From Rhodococcus sp. 14-2483-1-2 (lineage in GTDB: Bacteria; Actinomycetota; Actinomycetes; Mycobacteriales; Mycobacteriaceae), in contig NZ_NPFW01000022.1 in assembly GCF_002259405.1 (NCBI RefSeq), positions 248,001 to 312,000 on the forward strand: a stretch of 64,000 nucleotides of DNA, written 5' to 3'. The notes below the pieces were generated by a model, which was not told the origin of the DNA, did no database searches, and saw nothing but the letters and a program-made list of their open reading frames with translations. Shown piece by piece: positions 36,080 to 46,294 of this stretch. The first letter of the stretch is position 1. Each line of letters begins with the position of its first letter. Both the position numbers and the translations under genes were made by a program.

Positions 36080-37963
36080 TCAGGCTCCCAGGGTGTCGAG
36101 AAGTTCGGTCAGCACTGCGACGGCGTCGACCTTCGCGGTCAGGAATCCATCGGGACGTGTGGTGCCCTCGATGCCGGCGAAGATCTTCTCGGGGCCGGCG
36201 AGCAGCACCTGCGTGACGCCTGCGGCCCGCAGTGCATCCACGGCAGTGGCTGCCTCGTCGGCGTATCTCTTGTCGGTTCCGCACACCACCGCTGTGTGAG
36301 CTCCGGACGTCTCGACCGATCCGGCGATTCCGTCGACGGTCAGGGGGCCGGGATTGACGGCCTCGATTCCGCCCGACGCCAACAGATTCGACGCGAACGT
36401 CGTTCGGACGTTGTGTTCGGCGACGCTGCCCAGCGGTACCAGGAGGACGGTGGGGCGCGCATCGTGCTCGGCCAGAAAAACATCGGAACGGTCCCGGAGG
36501 GACTCGAACGCCCGGCCGTAGCGATACACGGTGGCCGAGCCCTGCTGTTCGGTCTGCTGGGGAGTCAGTGGTGCCTCGGCCAGATTGGGAAATTCGTTGA
36601 CACCGGTCAGCGGAGTCACTCGGTGGGCGATGTCGGAATCTCGTTCGGCGCGAGTCTTCTCGATCGCAGCCACGAGCGAACCGTCGTCGACGGCGGCTCG
36701 GAATCCACCCGACGCTTCGACGGTCTGGAAGAACTCCCAGGCCTTCGCGGCGACCGCTGCCGTCAGTTCTTCGATGTACCAGGACCCGGCACCCGGATCC
36801 AGAACGCGGCCGAGATGCGCTTCTTCGAGCAGGAGCAGCTGGGTGTTTCGGGCGATGCGGGCCGCGAACGTCTTCGACACCCCGGCTGCGCCGCCGTCGA
36901 GTGCCGCATCGAACGGGAGCACGGTCACCGAATCGGCACCGCCGACTCCCGCTCCGAACGAGGCGAGCGTGGTCCGCAGCATGTTCACCCACGGATCCCG
37001 CTGCGACATCATCGCTTCCGAGGTCACCGCATGCTGAGGAGCGTCGCCGGCGTCCGGCGCTCCGCACACCTGCGCGATGCGCGCCCACAGCGTGCGAGCG
37101 GCCCGGAACTTGGCGATGGTCTGGAACTGATCGTCGGTGGCGGCCAATCGAAACTCGATCTGGCGCAGAGCATCCGAGATGCCGATACCGGCATCGGTCA
37201 TGGACCGCACGTACTCGAGACCTGCGGCGATCGCCGCACCGAGCTCCTGTGCATCGCCGCCACCGAGGTTGTGGAACACGGTGCCGTCGACCGTGATCGT
37301 ACGAACCGTCTCGGCACGACCGATCGACTCGCGAGCCAACTCGAGTGCCTCGGCCATCTCTATCGACTCGGTTCCGCCCAATCCGGCTGTGAGAGTGGAC
37401 ACGCCGAGCCGGATGTCCACTGCGGCGCGCTCGTCGACCTCGGCCGAATCGAGCACCCCGAACACCGCGGCTGCCGCTGCGCGAACATCCCCGCGCGCAT
37501 CGAGCGTCAGCGGGGCGAGCTCGAGGAACACACCACTCAGAACCTCGGGCAGAGCAGTCGGATCGACACCTCCGGTGCCTACCGTCAACCACAGGGCACT
37601 GGTGCCGTTGGAGAGCGAATCGAGTATCTGAGTGTTGAGTGTGGAGGCGTCGTCGGCGCCGTCACCGCGGATCGAACCGTGGCGGGTGCACACCTTCCAG
37701 CCCGCGTTGACGTCGCGGTGCGGGTCACGTCCCCGCAGGTAGGGGAATCGGCCGGGTAGCGGACCTTCCGGTCGCTCGTCGAATGCGGTGTAGAGCGGGG
37801 ACACGGTGATCCCGTCGTACGTCGTGGAATCGAGTAGACGTTCGGCGTCGGCGGGCAGATCGGCCACCTCGACCCGACGAGATTTGGCCAGAACACCGGC
37901 CACTGCCTTCTGCCAGGCCGCATGAGCGCTGCGTGCGGCATCTTCGTGCGACGCGATGGACAC
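36080..37963 (-). CDS. mutA: Methylmalonyl-CoA mutase small subunit MutA
   Basis: Non-catalytic beta subunit of the heterodimeric mutase, 627 residues, sharing the barrel plus B12-domain layout with MutB but without the DxHxxG cobalt-ligand motif in its C-terminal domain, as normal for MutA. The GTG at 37963 is chosen because GAGGGAG lies 8 bases upstream; the frame runs open a further 90 bases. It begins the three-gene operon; an 18-base dyad lies upstream at 38042-38059. Confidence 0.94.
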   Translation of the reverse strand: MSIASHEDAARSAHAAWQKAVAGVLAKSRRVEVADLPADAERLLDSTTYDGITVSPLYTAFDERPEGPLPGRFPYLRGRDPHRDVNAGWKVCTRHGSIRGDGADDASTLNTQILDSLSNGTSALWLTVGTGGVDPTALPEVLSGVFLELAPLTLDARGDVRAAAAAVFGVLDSAEVDERAAVDIRLGVSTLTAGLGGTESIEMAEALELARESIGRAETVRTITVDGTVFHNLGGGDAQELGAAIAAGLEYVRSMTDAGIGISDALRQIEFRLAATDDQFQTIAKFRAARTLWARIAQVCGAPDAGDAPQHAVTSEAMMSQRDPWVNMLRTTLASFGAGVGGADSVTVLPFDAALDGGAAGVSKTFAARIARNTQLLLLEEAHLGRVLDPGAGSWYIEELTAAVAAKAWEFFQTVEASGGFRAAVDDGSLVAAIEKTRAERDSDIAHRVTPLTGVNEFPNLAEAPLTPQQTEQQGSATVYRYGRAFESLRDRSDVFLAEHDARPTVLLVPLGSVAEHNVRTTFASNLLASGGIEAVNPGPLTVDGIAGSVETSGAHTAVVCGTDKRYADEAATAVDALRAAGVTQVLLAGPEKIFAGIEGTTRPDGFLTAKVDAVAVLTELLDTLGA

Positions 37964-38041
37964 GTGTGCTGCTCCCTCGGTTCGGCGGGTAGTACTGAGC
38001 CCGACTTGAAGTGATGCTAACCCCACCGCATAGCAGGTTAT

Positions 38042-38059
38042 CGTGAGGATCACCTCACG
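38042..38059. promoter_or_regulatory. Dyad between divergent mutA and TVP38 genes
   Basis: CGTGAGGATCACCTCACG is a perfect 7-base inverted repeat around ATCA, lying 79 bases upstream of mutA and 75 bases upstream of the TVP38-family gene. It could be an operator serving either side. Confidence 0.4.
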
Positions 38060-38119
38060 TTCGGTCGTGCCGCTCCCCTCTCGAACTCGCCTAAACCCCG
38101 AGGTGTCGTCTCGCGCCGG

Positions 38120-38125
38120 TACGCT
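38120..38125 (+). promoter_or_regulatory. Candidate -10 element for leaderless TVP38-family transcript
   Basis: TACGCT ends 8 bases before the GTG at 38134 with no Shine-Dalgarno sequence between, suggesting a leaderless mRNA. Confidence 0.35.
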
Positions 38126-38133
38126 GGTCTCTC

Positions 38134-38850
38134 GTGACCCGGCACCTGCGTGACGTTCGACTGATCGCGCTGCTGGCGGTTGTTGCCGTCTTCGCTCTCG
38201 TGGCGGTGTTCGCTCCCCATCCGAGTGTCGAACAGATTCGTGATTGGGGCGTCTCCGTCGGCCCGGCGTTCCCGCTCGTGTTCTTCGCCGTGCACGCGAT
38301 CGTGACCGTCGCGCCCGTCCCGAGAACCCTGTTCACGCTCAGTGCAGGAGCTCTGTTCGGGCCCCTGACCGGTCTGGCGGTCACCATCGGCGCGTCGACG
38401 GTCAGCGCGATTCTGGCGTTGCTGTTGGTCCGCGCGATCGGCCGCGACGCCGTGGCAGCGCGGATGTCCCATTCGGTCCTGGATTCGGTGGACGAGAGTT
38501 TGCGGCGACGAGGCTGGCTGGCCGTCGGCTCTCTGCGCCTGATTGCGCCGGTGCCGTTCTCGGTGGTGAACTACGCGTGTGGTGTGTCGGCGGTCCGGCC
38601 CGTCCCGTTCGCGCTGGCGACGGCCGTCGGGATGCTGCCGGGCACTCTCGGAATCGTCGTGATCGGCGGAGCGATCGGAGGCGAGACGCATCCGGCGCTG
38701 CTGGTGTTGTCTGCGGTCTGTATCGCGATCGGTTTGAGTGGGCTGGTCGTGGATTGGCGTCTCTCGCGCGGTTCGCGGTCCGTGCCTGCACCCGTCGGCG
38801 GTCGACAGGTCGGGAACCTTGATTCGGACGAATCAAGCCTTGAAGCTTGA
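38134..38850 (+). CDS. TVP38/TMEM64 (DedA-superfamily) membrane protein
   Basis: Integral membrane protein of 238 residues with about six hydrophobic segments and the VTT/DedA-type signature FALATAVGMLPGTLGIVVIGGAIGG plus GALFGPLTGLAVTIGASTVSAILALLLVRAIGRD. The superfamily includes lipid scramblases and undecaprenyl-phosphate flippases; the specific role here is unknown. It matches the position of Rv1491c. The GTG start lacks a ribosome-binding site. The last codons overlap the operator region of the next gene. Confidence 0.88.
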   Translation: MTRHLRDVRLIALLAVVAVFALVAVFAPHPSVEQIRDWGVSVGPAFPLVFFAVHAIVTVAPVPRTLFTLSAGALFGPLTGLAVTIGASTVSAILALLLVRAIGRDAVAARMSHSVLDSVDESLRRRGWLAVGSLRLIAPVPFSVVNYACGVSAVRPVPFALATAVGMLPGTLGIVVIGGAIGGETHPALLVLSAVCIAIGLSGLVVDWRLSRGSRSVPAPVGGRQVGNLDSDESSLEA

Positions 38851-38875
38851 CTTGATTACATCAACGATCTAGCCT
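38819..38875 (+). promoter_or_regulatory. SigA-type promoter with clustered CTTGA/TCAAG operators
   Basis: A near-ideal promoter is visible: -35 TTGACT (38847-38852), a 17-base spacer, and -10 TAGCCT (38870-38875) ending 7 bases before the ATG at 38883, so the mRNA should be leaderless. Around it lie three palindromes: TTGATTCG-GA-CGAATCAA (38819-38836), TCAAG-C-CTTGA (38833-38843) and TTGAT-TAC-ATCAA (38852-38864). The last lies at the -35 and spacer, where a bound repressor would block RNA polymerase. The left part overlaps the TVP38 coding end. Confidence 0.75.
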
Positions 38876-38882
38876 TGTCCAG

Positions 38883-39482
38883 ATGTTCGTACTGACCGTG
38901 GACCAGCGACGCAGTAGACGCGACATCGATCGCGTGCCCGAATTGCTCGATCACTATCGCGACCACGAACTGATCCGGCCCTTCGAGCGCACCGCAGGGG
39001 ACGAAGTGCAAGCAGTGTGCGAGGACGCCGCCACTGTCGTCTCGATCGCCCTCGAACTGGTCTCGACCCCGCACTGGAGCGTCGGCGTCGGCGTCGGCTC
39101 CGTCGAACTCCCGCTCCCCGAGACGACGCGCGCCGGCCGCGGACCGGCGTTCGAGGCAGCCCGAGACGCCGTGACCAGAGCCAAGAACGCCCCGGCCGCA
39201 CTCGCCGTCAGCGGACCCGACGCCGCTGCCGCCGAGGATGCGGAAACCGCATCGACGTTGGTTGCGCTGCTCGTCATCAGACGCTCGGACCAGGGCCGAG
39301 AAGCGGTCGAACTCATGGCACGAGGGTTGTCGCAGACCGACGCGGCCGAACGATTGAAGATCAGCAAACAAGCCATGTCGCAGCGACTCTCGGTAGCCGG
39401 CTGGCACGTCGAGAACGCGGGCCGCACCCTGGCGACTCGATTGCTCGACGCCGCGAACACGACGGGAACCCATCGGCCATGA
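38883..39482 (+). CDS. Putative HTH regulatory protein, SatD-like
   Basis: Conserved actinobacterial protein of 199 residues. The N-terminal 110 residues resemble SatD-like proteins (LTVDQRRSRRDIDRVPELL, RTAGDEVQAV, WSVGVGVGSVELPLP). The C-terminal part has a clear helix-turn-helix, SQTDAAERLKISKQAMSQRL (about 150-170). DNA binding is therefore likely. The promoter just upstream is packed with CTTGA/TCAAG palindromes, so autoregulation is inferred. The stop overlaps the ATG of the next gene, a membrane protein, suggesting a regulator/membrane-protein pair with an unknown signal. Confidence 0.75.
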   Translation: MFVLTVDQRRSRRDIDRVPELLDHYRDHELIRPFERTAGDEVQAVCEDAATVVSIALELVSTPHWSVGVGVGSVELPLPETTRAGRGPAFEAARDAVTRAKNAPAALAVSGPDAAAAEDAETASTLVALLVIRRSDQGREAVELMARGLSQTDAAERLKISKQAMSQRLSVAGWHVENAGRTLATRLLDAANTTGTHRP

Positions 39483-39988
39483 TCGTCGCAACCCTGGTGC
39501 TACTCGCGCTGGCCGCAGTTGCCGCCACAGTCCCCGCCGGGACCGGAATTCGCCGATGGTTGCCGACCGTGGCCGCGTCGAGTCTGCTCGCGGCAGCGGC
39601 AGTCCTGGCCACGGTGGCCGGACCGGCCTACGGTCTCGGCCATGCCATCGGAGTCGTCCTGAGCGTCGCCGCTGCCGCCCTCGGTGGAACAGCAGTGGTA
39701 CCCACAGTGTTTCGTGTCGCACGACGACAGAACGACTCGACCGGAGAAAATCCGGTCGAGCCGCTTCGTGGTGGACTGACCATCGGCATCCTCGAACGCG
39801 TGGCCGTCGCCGTGTCGATCCTCGCCGGCTGGCCGGAAGGGATCGCCATCGTGCTGGCAGTCAAGGGACTCGCGCGCTATCCCGAACTGCGCGAATCCCA
39901 TGCCTCCGAACAATTCATCATCGGCACCTTCGCCAGCGTGCTGTGGGCCCTCGCCGCTGCCGGCGTCGGAACCGCCTTGATCAGCTGA
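39479..39988 (+). CDS. Small multi-pass membrane protein
   Basis: Hydrophobic protein of 169 residues with about five predicted membrane segments (near residues 3-20, 28-45, 50-70, 100-120 and 148-166) and a polar loop around 75-95. I do not recognise a functional family. The ATG overlaps the stop of the SatD-like regulator (ATGA), so it is probably co-expressed with it. It converges on the SPFH gene, with only 12 bases between the stops. Confidence 0.75.
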   Translation: MIVATLVLLALAAVAATVPAGTGIRRWLPTVAASSLLAAAAVLATVAGPAYGLGHAIGVVLSVAAAALGGTAVVPTVFRVARRQNDSTGENPVEPLRGGLTIGILERVAVAVSILAGWPEGIAIVLAVKGLARYPELRESHASEQFIIGTFASVLWALAAAGVGTALIS

Positions 39989-40000
39989 CCGAGGCAGACC

Positions 40001-41185
40001 TCAGCGCTGTTCCGGCTCCGCCTCCGGCGACGCCGCCAAGGCACCGACGTCGAAACCCTTCGACAGTTCGGGCGACGCAGCCAACGAGGTGTCTACCGGC
40101 TTGCGTGCCACTGCTTCTGCAGCCTTGACCGCCTCGGCGACCGCCGGATCGGTCTTGGTCTCGAACCATTCGGCCACCTCGTCCGAGTCGTCCTCGGGCT
40201 TGGGCTCGTTGCCGGCCGACTCGTTGGGCTCGTAGCGGAACACACCGTCCTCGCCGGGCGCACCGAGCGTCTTGGCGAAGCCCTTGAGCGCATCGCCGAA
40301 ATCGCTCGGAATCATCCACACCTTGTTCGCATCGCCCTGCGCCATCTGCGGCAGCGTCTGCATGTACTGGTACGCCAGCAACTCGGGCGTCGGCTTGCCG
40401 GCCTTGATGGCACCGAACACCTTCTCGATGGCCTTGGCCTGGCCCTGAGCTTCGAGATACTTCGCAGCTCGATCACCCTGTGCCCGCAGGATGCGCGACT
40501 GCCGCTCACCCTCGGCGGTGAGAATGGATGCCTGCTTGCCACCCTCGGCTGCAAGAATTCGACTCTGCTTGTCGCCCTCGGCCGTCTTGATCGCCGATTC
40601 ACGATGACCTTCGGCGGTGAGGATGGTCGCTCGCTTCTCGCGATCGGCCTTCATCTGCTTCTCCATCGATTCCTGGATCGAGGGCGGCGGATCGATGCTC
40701 TTGAGCTCCACTCGGGCCACTCGCAGGCCCCAGCGGCCGGTTGCCTCGTCCAGCACGACGCGAAGTTGACCGTTGATCGAATCACGCGACGTCAGAGTCT
40801 CTTCCAGCGTCATTCCGCCGACGACGTTACGCAGCGTGGTGGTGGTCAACTGCTCGACGCCGACGATGTAGTTGTTGATCTCGTACACGGCCGACTGCGG
40901 GTTCGTCACCTGGAAGTACACGACGGTGTCGATCGACACGGTCAGGTTGTCCTTGGTGATCACCGGCTGAGGGGGGAACGACACGACCCGCTCACGCAGG
41001 TCGACCTTCGCACGGATGCGATCGACGAACGGAACGAGAAACGTGAGCTGCCCGGACACGGTACGGGTGTAACGGCCCAGCCGTTCGATCACGGCGGCCT
41101 CGGCTTGCGGGACGATCGAGATGGACTTGGCCATCAACACCGCGACGAACGCGACGATGACAGCCAGTGCGATGAGTGCTTCCAC
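40001..41185 (-). CDS. SPFH domain / band 7 protein (Rv1488-like)
   Basis: Membrane-anchored SPFH (stomatin/prohibitin/flotillin) protein of 394 residues. One N-terminal hydrophobic segment (ALIALAVIVAFVAVLMA) is followed by the SPFH domain (VPQAEAAVIERLGRYTRTVSGQLTFLVPFVDRI) and a long charged helical region with repeated AEGxxxxxI units (ILTAEGHRES, KTAEGDKQS, LAAEGGKQAS, LTAEGERQS). The tail is acidic and probably disordered. Such proteins form oligomeric membrane scaffolds. The NfeD partner gene ends 3 bases upstream, the usual pairing. Confidence 0.93.
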   Translation of the reverse strand: MEALIALAVIVAFVAVLMAKSISIVPQAEAAVIERLGRYTRTVSGQLTFLVPFVDRIRAKVDLRERVVSFPPQPVITKDNLTVSIDTVVYFQVTNPQSAVYEINNYIVGVEQLTTTTLRNVVGGMTLEETLTSRDSINGQLRVVLDEATGRWGLRVARVELKSIDPPPSIQESMEKQMKADREKRATILTAEGHRESAIKTAEGDKQSRILAAEGGKQASILTAEGERQSRILRAQGDRAAKYLEAQGQAKAIEKVFGAIKAGKPTPELLAYQYMQTLPQMAQGDANKVWMIPSDFGDALKGFAKTLGAPGEDGVFRYEPNESAGNEPKPEDDSDEVAEWFETKTDPAVAEAVKAAEAVARKPVDTSLAASPELSKGFDVGALAASPEAEPEQR

Positions 41186-41188
41186 TGG

Positions 41189-41629
41189 CTACGGTCCCTT
41201 CCATACGACGGCGGTTGCGCCGTCTATTTCCATCACGGTCACGGTGGTGCCAGGGGCATAGACTTCGGTCTCGTCGAGTGGACGAGCGGTCCACACCTCA
41301 CCACCGAGCTTGATCTGGCCTTCGTGGGCAGTGACCTGTTCGAGAACGACCGCACTCTTGCCGGTGAGTGCGGCCATACCCATCGGAGTATCGGGCGGAG
41401 TCGCGAAGCGTCGCAACAGAATCGGGCGCAACCCGAGAACCAGTGCCAACGACAGAACACCGAAGACGATCGCATCGGCCCACACCGGAAAATCTGTCAG
41501 AGCAGAGACCCCAGCAGTGCCGAGCGCGCCGCCGGCGATCATCAGAAGAAAGAAGTCGCCCGTCAGTGCCTCGGCACCGGCGAGAACCACTGCCGCTATG
41601 AGCCAAATGATCGCTGCCACAGCCTCCAT
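41189..41629 (-). CDS. NfeD family membrane protein
   Basis: Short NfeD protein of 146 residues. About three hydrophobic segments (IIWLIAAVVLAGAEAL, FLLMIAGGALGTAGVSAL, VFGVLSLALVLGLRPILL) precede a C-terminal OB-fold domain (GKSAVVLEQVTAHEGQIKLGGEVWTARP). NfeD proteins assist SPFH proteins in membrane microdomains, and the gene sits directly upstream of the SPFH gene in one operon, as in Rv1487-Rv1488. Confidence 0.93.
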   Translation of the reverse strand: MEAVAAIIWLIAAVVLAGAEALTGDFFLLMIAGGALGTAGVSALTDFPVWADAIVFGVLSLALVLGLRPILLRRFATPPDTPMGMAALTGKSAVVLEQVTAHEGQIKLGGEVWTARPLDETEVYAPGTTVTVMEIDGATAVVWKGP

Positions 41630-41667
41630 CCAATCACGAATCGGACATCCGGCGGTGGATCAGCTGC

Positions 41668-42495
41668 TCAGGATGGCTGCTCGGTCACGAAGTCGACCAA
41701 TTGTTCGACAGCGCCGATCAACGGTGCCTCGAGATCCCGGAAGCTCGACACCGACGAATACACCCGACGCCATCCCTCTCGCGGACTCCCCCACCCCAGC
41801 TCTCGGCAGATCCCGGTCTTCCAATCCTCGCCCCGCGGAATCTTCGGCCAGGCATCGATACCGACAGCAGCGGGCTTGACCGCCTCCCAGACGTCGATGA
41901 ACGGATGACCGGTGACCAGAACGTGCTCGCCCAGCGACCTCGTCAACTTCGACTCCTTGGACCCGGACACCAAATGGTCCACCAGCACTCCGACGCGACG
42001 GCCGGGGCCAGGACCGAAATCCGCCAACCGTTCCCCCAGATTGTCCAGACCCTCGAGATGCTCGACGACCACGCCCTCCACCCGAAGATCGTGTCCCCAC
42101 ACACTTTCCACCAGGGCCGCGTCGTGCACGCCCTCGACCCAGATGCGGCTGGCACGGGCGGTGCGCGCGCGCAGTCCCTCGACTTTGGTCGAGCCGGACG
42201 CAGAACGCGTCGGTGCCGCCGCTGCCGCCGCAGGCTTGGGCCGAACCAGGGTGACCCGACGTCCGTCGATCAGGAACGCTGCCTCGCGCAGGGCGAACAG
42301 CCGCGTCGTGCGGGCACCGTCCTCGAGCCGGACGAAATCTCCGTCGTAGGTGCGCTCGAAGCCGACCACCGCACCGCAGTACCCGGTACCGGCGTCTTCG
42401 ACCACCAGTCCCCGCTCGGCCGACACCTCCGGTGCCGGAACCTTCCGCATGCGACTGTGCCCTTTGAGAATGTCTCCGCCGTACATGTCGTTCAC
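41668..42495 (-). CDS. DUF3097 domain-containing protein
   Basis: Conserved actinobacterial protein of unknown function (Rv1486c position), about 275 residues. It begins NDMYGGDILKGHSRMRKVPAPEV, the usual DUF3097 start. The second half has the recognisable WVEGVHDAALVESVWGHDLRVEGVVVEHLEGLDNL and LVTGHPFIDVWEAV, reminiscent of TOPRIM-like acidic motifs. GTG at 42495 and ATG at 42486 are both possible starts; neither has a convincing Shine-Dalgarno. It is divergent from the hypothetical gene starting at 42563. Confidence 0.88.
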   Translation of the reverse strand: MNDMYGGDILKGHSRMRKVPAPEVSAERGLVVEDAGTGYCGAVVGFERTYDGDFVRLEDGARTTRLFALREAAFLIDGRRVTLVRPKPAAAAAAPTRSASGSTKVEGLRARTARASRIWVEGVHDAALVESVWGHDLRVEGVVVEHLEGLDNLGERLADFGPGPGRRVGVLVDHLVSGSKESKLTRSLGEHVLVTGHPFIDVWEAVKPAAVGIDAWPKIPRGEDWKTGICRELGWGSPREGWRRVYSSVSSFRDLEAPLIGAVEQLVDFVTEQPS

Positions 42496-42548
42496 GGCGA
42501 CCAACGCTAGCGACACCGGCGTCCCGAGCACGGTTCGCCACGCCGACC

Positions 42549-42554
42549 TATGCT
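42549..42554 (+). promoter_or_regulatory. Candidate -10 element for leaderless transcript
   Basis: TATGCT ends 8 bases before the GTG at 42563, a good extended match to the -10 consensus at leaderless spacing. No matching -35 was found. Confidence 0.4.
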
Positions 42555-42562
42555 CGTGAGTC

Positions 42563-43390
42563 GTGTGTTCCTCCAGTACGAGTCTCGCCCTGTGGGCCGG
42601 TTCCTGGCTGGCCGGTGCCAGCTCGCCCGACGATGTCATCGACGCCATGTCCGAGTGGGCACCGATGCATCTCGTGGGTGCGGGCGATGCGGACGCGGCC
42701 ACCGATTTCGGGCTGCAGTACCCCGGCTACGCCGATGGGATCGCAGGCTTGCTGCACGCGATCCGAGCGGCTGCCACTGCGTCGACGCCCGCGGCCGGGG
42801 ACGATCGGGTCAAGCTCGTTCTGCCCGCTCCCGGCGCGGTGAGCGGCCTCCCTGCGAACACGGACTTCTCACGAGCTGCTCTCGGCACCGGTCAGGCGGT
42901 GGTGATCGGGACCTCGGGTAACGCCGGCATCGGTGTGGTGCCCGTCGTGGAGGGACCGGATGTGTTGCGTTGGACCGTGTATTCGATCGTCGTCCCCGAG
43001 CACGGTCGTCGGGATCAGGGCCTGGGTGAGGCCGAGTACGAGATGCGTGAAGCCGTGCGCGGCGCGGCGGACGCGCTCGCGCAGATGCAGTCGCTACCCA
43101 CCCGAACCCTCGACACCGATCCGCGCACCCGTATCGCCGCACTGATCGCCGACGCGGCACGGCATCGCTACCCGGCCGACATGTCCGACAGAGCGTTCCG
43201 CGTCCTCGAATCGGCTGATCGGGTCGCCGCGATTCTGACGGTCGCAGCGGGATCGGCTCCGTCGGAGGCACCGACCGCGTCGGCAGCCGCAGCACGTGAA
43301 GAGCTCGTTCGACCGCTGTGGGCTGCGGTGCGTACCGCGCGCACCATCGCGGTCGCGACGAGCATCGAAGCGGCGATGCATTCCGCCTGA
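42563..43390 (+). CDS. Conserved hypothetical protein
   Basis: Protein of 275 residues that I do not recognise. It is Ala-rich and soluble, with no signal peptide. Segments such as VKLVLPAPGAVSGLPANTDFSRAALGTGQAVVIG and GVVPVVEGPDVLRWTVYSIV look like a compact alpha/beta domain, followed by a helical C-terminal half. It lies between DUF3097 and ferrochelatase, and its stop codon is inside the stem of the shared terminator hairpin. The GTG start follows a -10-like TATGCT, so a leaderless mRNA is likely. Confidence 0.75.
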   Translation: MCSSSTSLALWAGSWLAGASSPDDVIDAMSEWAPMHLVGAGDADAATDFGLQYPGYADGIAGLLHAIRAAATASTPAAGDDRVKLVLPAPGAVSGLPANTDFSRAALGTGQAVVIGTSGNAGIGVVPVVEGPDVLRWTVYSIVVPEHGRRDQGLGEAEYEMREAVRGAADALAQMQSLPTRTLDTDPRTRIAALIADAARHRYPADMSDRAFRVLESADRVAAILTVAAGSAPSEAPTASAAAAREELVRPLWAAVRTARTIAVATSIEAAMHSA

Positions 43391-43419
43391 CACCCCTCGG
43401 CAGCGGGGTGTCAGGCGGA
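43382..43419. terminator. 15-bp hairpin between convergent hypothetical and ferrochelatase genes
   Basis: TCCGCCTGACACCCC pairs perfectly with GGGGTGTCAGGCGGA around an 8-base loop. The TGA of the upstream gene lies within the left arm, and the ferrochelatase stop lies 5 bases beyond the right arm, so it probably terminates both converging genes. Confidence 0.8.
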
Positions 43420-43424
43420 TACGT

Positions 43425-44504
43425 TCACGACGTGGCAGCGGCGGGCCTGGACGGCCGGGTGGGCTGCTCACAGCACCCGACAGCGCAGCGACTGCCGTCC
43501 AGCGTCGAACCGTAGCCGGGCACACTGCCGAGGCCGCGGCATCGACCACCGACTCGGTATTCGTCCACGAGCTCGCGAATCATTCGCGGGAAACGCGCGT
43601 CGGATCCGGGCGTGCCCGCGCGAGCGAAGGCCATACCGAGTTCGCCGGCCTTCTCCTCCGCCTCGGTGTCGAGATCCCACACGACCTCGAGGTGGTCGGA
43701 CACGAATCCGATCGGACACACGATCACGGCGTCGACGGACTTCTCCGACAGCGCTTCGAGGTGATCGCAGATGTCGGGGTCGAGCCACGGCACCTGCGGG
43801 GGTCCGGAGCGGGACTGCCACACCAGGTCGTAGTCGTCGACGCCCGACGCGGCCGCGACGAGCCTCGAGGCCTCGGCCACCTGACGGCTGTAGAGATGAC
43901 CGCCGTCCTCGGGCGGGCCGGCGTTGGCGTCGGCGGCCGAGGGAATGGAGTGCGCAGTGAACACCAGACGCGCACCGGCGCGGTGCTGCTCGGGTAGCGA
44001 GGCTCGCGCCGTTGCCACGGCGTCGCTGAACGCGTCGACCATCAGCGGGTGGTCGTAGTACTGCCGAATCTTGAGCAGATGGGGCGCATCGTCGCCGACG
44101 GCGGCGCGGGCCCGAGCGATGTCCTCGTGGTACTGCCTGCATCCGGAGTATCCGCCCCACGCGGAGGTGGGAAACACGAGGGCGTTCGTGATTCCGTCGG
44201 ACTTCATGGTCGCGACGGTGTCCTCGATCATCGGGTGCCAGTTGCGGTTTCCGAAATAGATCGGCAGATCCACTCCGGCGGAATCGAATTCGACGCGGAG
44301 TGCGTCGATGATGTCTCGGTTGAGCCGGTTGATGGGAGAGACTCCCCCGAAATGCATGTAGTGCTCGACGACGGCATCGAGCCGCTCGGGAGGCACCCCG
44401 CGTCCGCGAGTGACGTTCTCCAGGAACGGGCGTACGTCGGCGGGCTGTTCCGGCCCGCCGAACGAGAGCACCAACAATGCGTCGAAGTCTCCAGGGGTGG
44501 TCAT
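43425..44504 (-). CDS. hemH: Coproporphyrin III / protoporphyrin ferrochelatase
   Basis: Inserts ferrous iron into the porphyrin in haem synthesis; actinobacterial enzymes act on coproporphyrin III (also named cpfC). The 359-residue protein has [22 protein letters not shown], the metal-site His in [11 protein letters not shown] and [14 protein letters not shown]-like [20 protein letters not shown]. The C-terminal extension carries cysteines at 322, 340, 344 and 345, candidates for the [2Fe-2S] cluster known in actinobacterial ferrochelatases. The real start is the ATG at 44504; the open frame upstream is not coding. It follows inhA in the same orientation. Confidence 0.95.
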   Translation of the reverse strand: MTTPGDFDALLVLSFGGPEQPADVRPFLENVTRGRGVPPERLDAVVEHYMHFGGVSPINRLNRDIIDALRVEFDSAGVDLPIYFGNRNWHPMIEDTVATMKSDGITNALVFPTSAWGGYSGCRQYHEDIARARAAVGDDAPHLLKIRQYYDHPLMVDAFSDAVATARASLPEQHRAGARLVFTAHSIPSAADANAGPPEDGGHLYSRQVAEASRLVAAASGVDDYDLVWQSRSGPPQVPWLDPDICDHLEALSEKSVDAVIVCPIGFVSDHLEVVWDLDTEAEEKAGELGMAFARAGTPGSDARFPRMIRELVDEYRVGGRCRGLGSVPGYGSTLDGSRCAVGCCEQPTRPSRPAAATS

Positions 44505-44607
44505 GTTTCCATTGTGCCCCCGTCGCAGACCGGCCCCGGCGGGGGTCCGATCGGCGAACGAAACCTCTCGGTGAGCGAAACCACGTGCGGTTCCGCCCAC
44601 CGCGGCA

Positions 44608-45432
44608 TCACATGTTCTCGGGCAGGTACGTGTTGTGGCTGGCTCCGCCGTCGACGTACACGATGGATCCGGTGGTGCCGGGCAGCCAATCCGAGAGCAA
44701 CGCAACGATGGACTTCGCGACGACGGTCGGGTCGTTGACGTCCCAACCGATGGGAGCGGCACCGTCCCAGTACACGTTCAGCTGGTCCATCTTGGCGGCA
44801 TCACCGGTCGCGGTACCCGCAATCGCCTTGGCGGCAAGAGTTCTGATCGGCCCTGCTGCAACAAGATTGGAGCGGATGCGCTTGGCGGCGCCCACTTCCC
44901 TGGCGACGTAGCGGTTGACCGATTCGAGTGCAGCCTTGGCCACACCCATCCAGTTGTAGTACGGCATCGAGGTGCGGGGGTCGAAGTCCATTCCGACGAT
45001 GGAGCCGCCCTCGTTCATGACCGGGAGCACGGCGCGCGCGAGCGATGCGTAGCTCCACGCGGAGATCTCGAATGCTCTCGCGGCATCGGGGCCGGGGCCG
45101 TCGAGGAACGGCTTGGCGTCCGGTCCCATCAGGGTGCGGGGTGCGAACGCGATGGAGTGCAGAACTCCGTCGATGCCCTCGGGGGCCACTTCTCGCACTC
45201 GGTCCGCCAGGGCGGCGAGGTGCTCCTCGTTGGTGGCGTCGAGCTCGATCGCCGGGGGCACCTCCTTGGGCAGACGCTGCGCGATGCGGTCGATGAGCCG
45301 GAGCCGATCGAAGCCGGTGATGATCACCTTGGCGCCCTGCTCCTGCGCCATCGCTGCGGCGTGGAACGCGATCGAGGCGTCGGTGATGATGCCGGTGATG
45401 AGAATGGTCTTGCCTTCGAGCAATCCGCCCAT
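44608..45432 (-). CDS. inhA: Enoyl-[ACP] reductase InhA (NADH)
   Basis: NADH-dependent enoyl-ACP reductase of the FAS-II/mycolic acid pathway and the isoniazid target in mycobacteria. The 274-residue protein starts [26 protein letters not shown]. Catalytic Y159 and K166 lie in [11 protein letters not shown], and the Ser corresponding to mycobacterial S94 is kept (S93 in LHSIAF). AAGGA precedes the ATG by 10 bases. It lies downstream of fabG, as in mycobacteria, with ferrochelatase next. Confidence 0.97.
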   Translation of the reverse strand: MGGLLEGKTILITGIITDASIAFHAAAMAQEQGAKVIITGFDRLRLIDRIAQRLPKEVPPAIELDATNEEHLAALADRVREVAPEGIDGVLHSIAFAPRTLMGPDAKPFLDGPGPDAARAFEISAWSYASLARAVLPVMNEGGSIVGMDFDPRTSMPYYNWMGVAKAALESVNRYVAREVGAAKRIRSNLVAAGPIRTLAAKAIAGTATGDAAKMDQLNVYWDGAAPIGWDVNDPTVVAKSIVALLSDWLPGTTGSIVYVDGGASHNTYLPENM

Positions 45433-45505
45433 AGTGCTGTATTCCTTGCTTTCGGAGATGAAATCGGTGACATCCAACTTGAAAAGTATTGTGCGAGAGC
45501 GACTC

Positions 45506-46294
<789 letters not shown>

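Noticed and set aside
37964-38133. Cobalamin riboswitch upstream of mutA
   Set aside because: No B12-box-like sequence was found in the 170-base gap and the leader is short.
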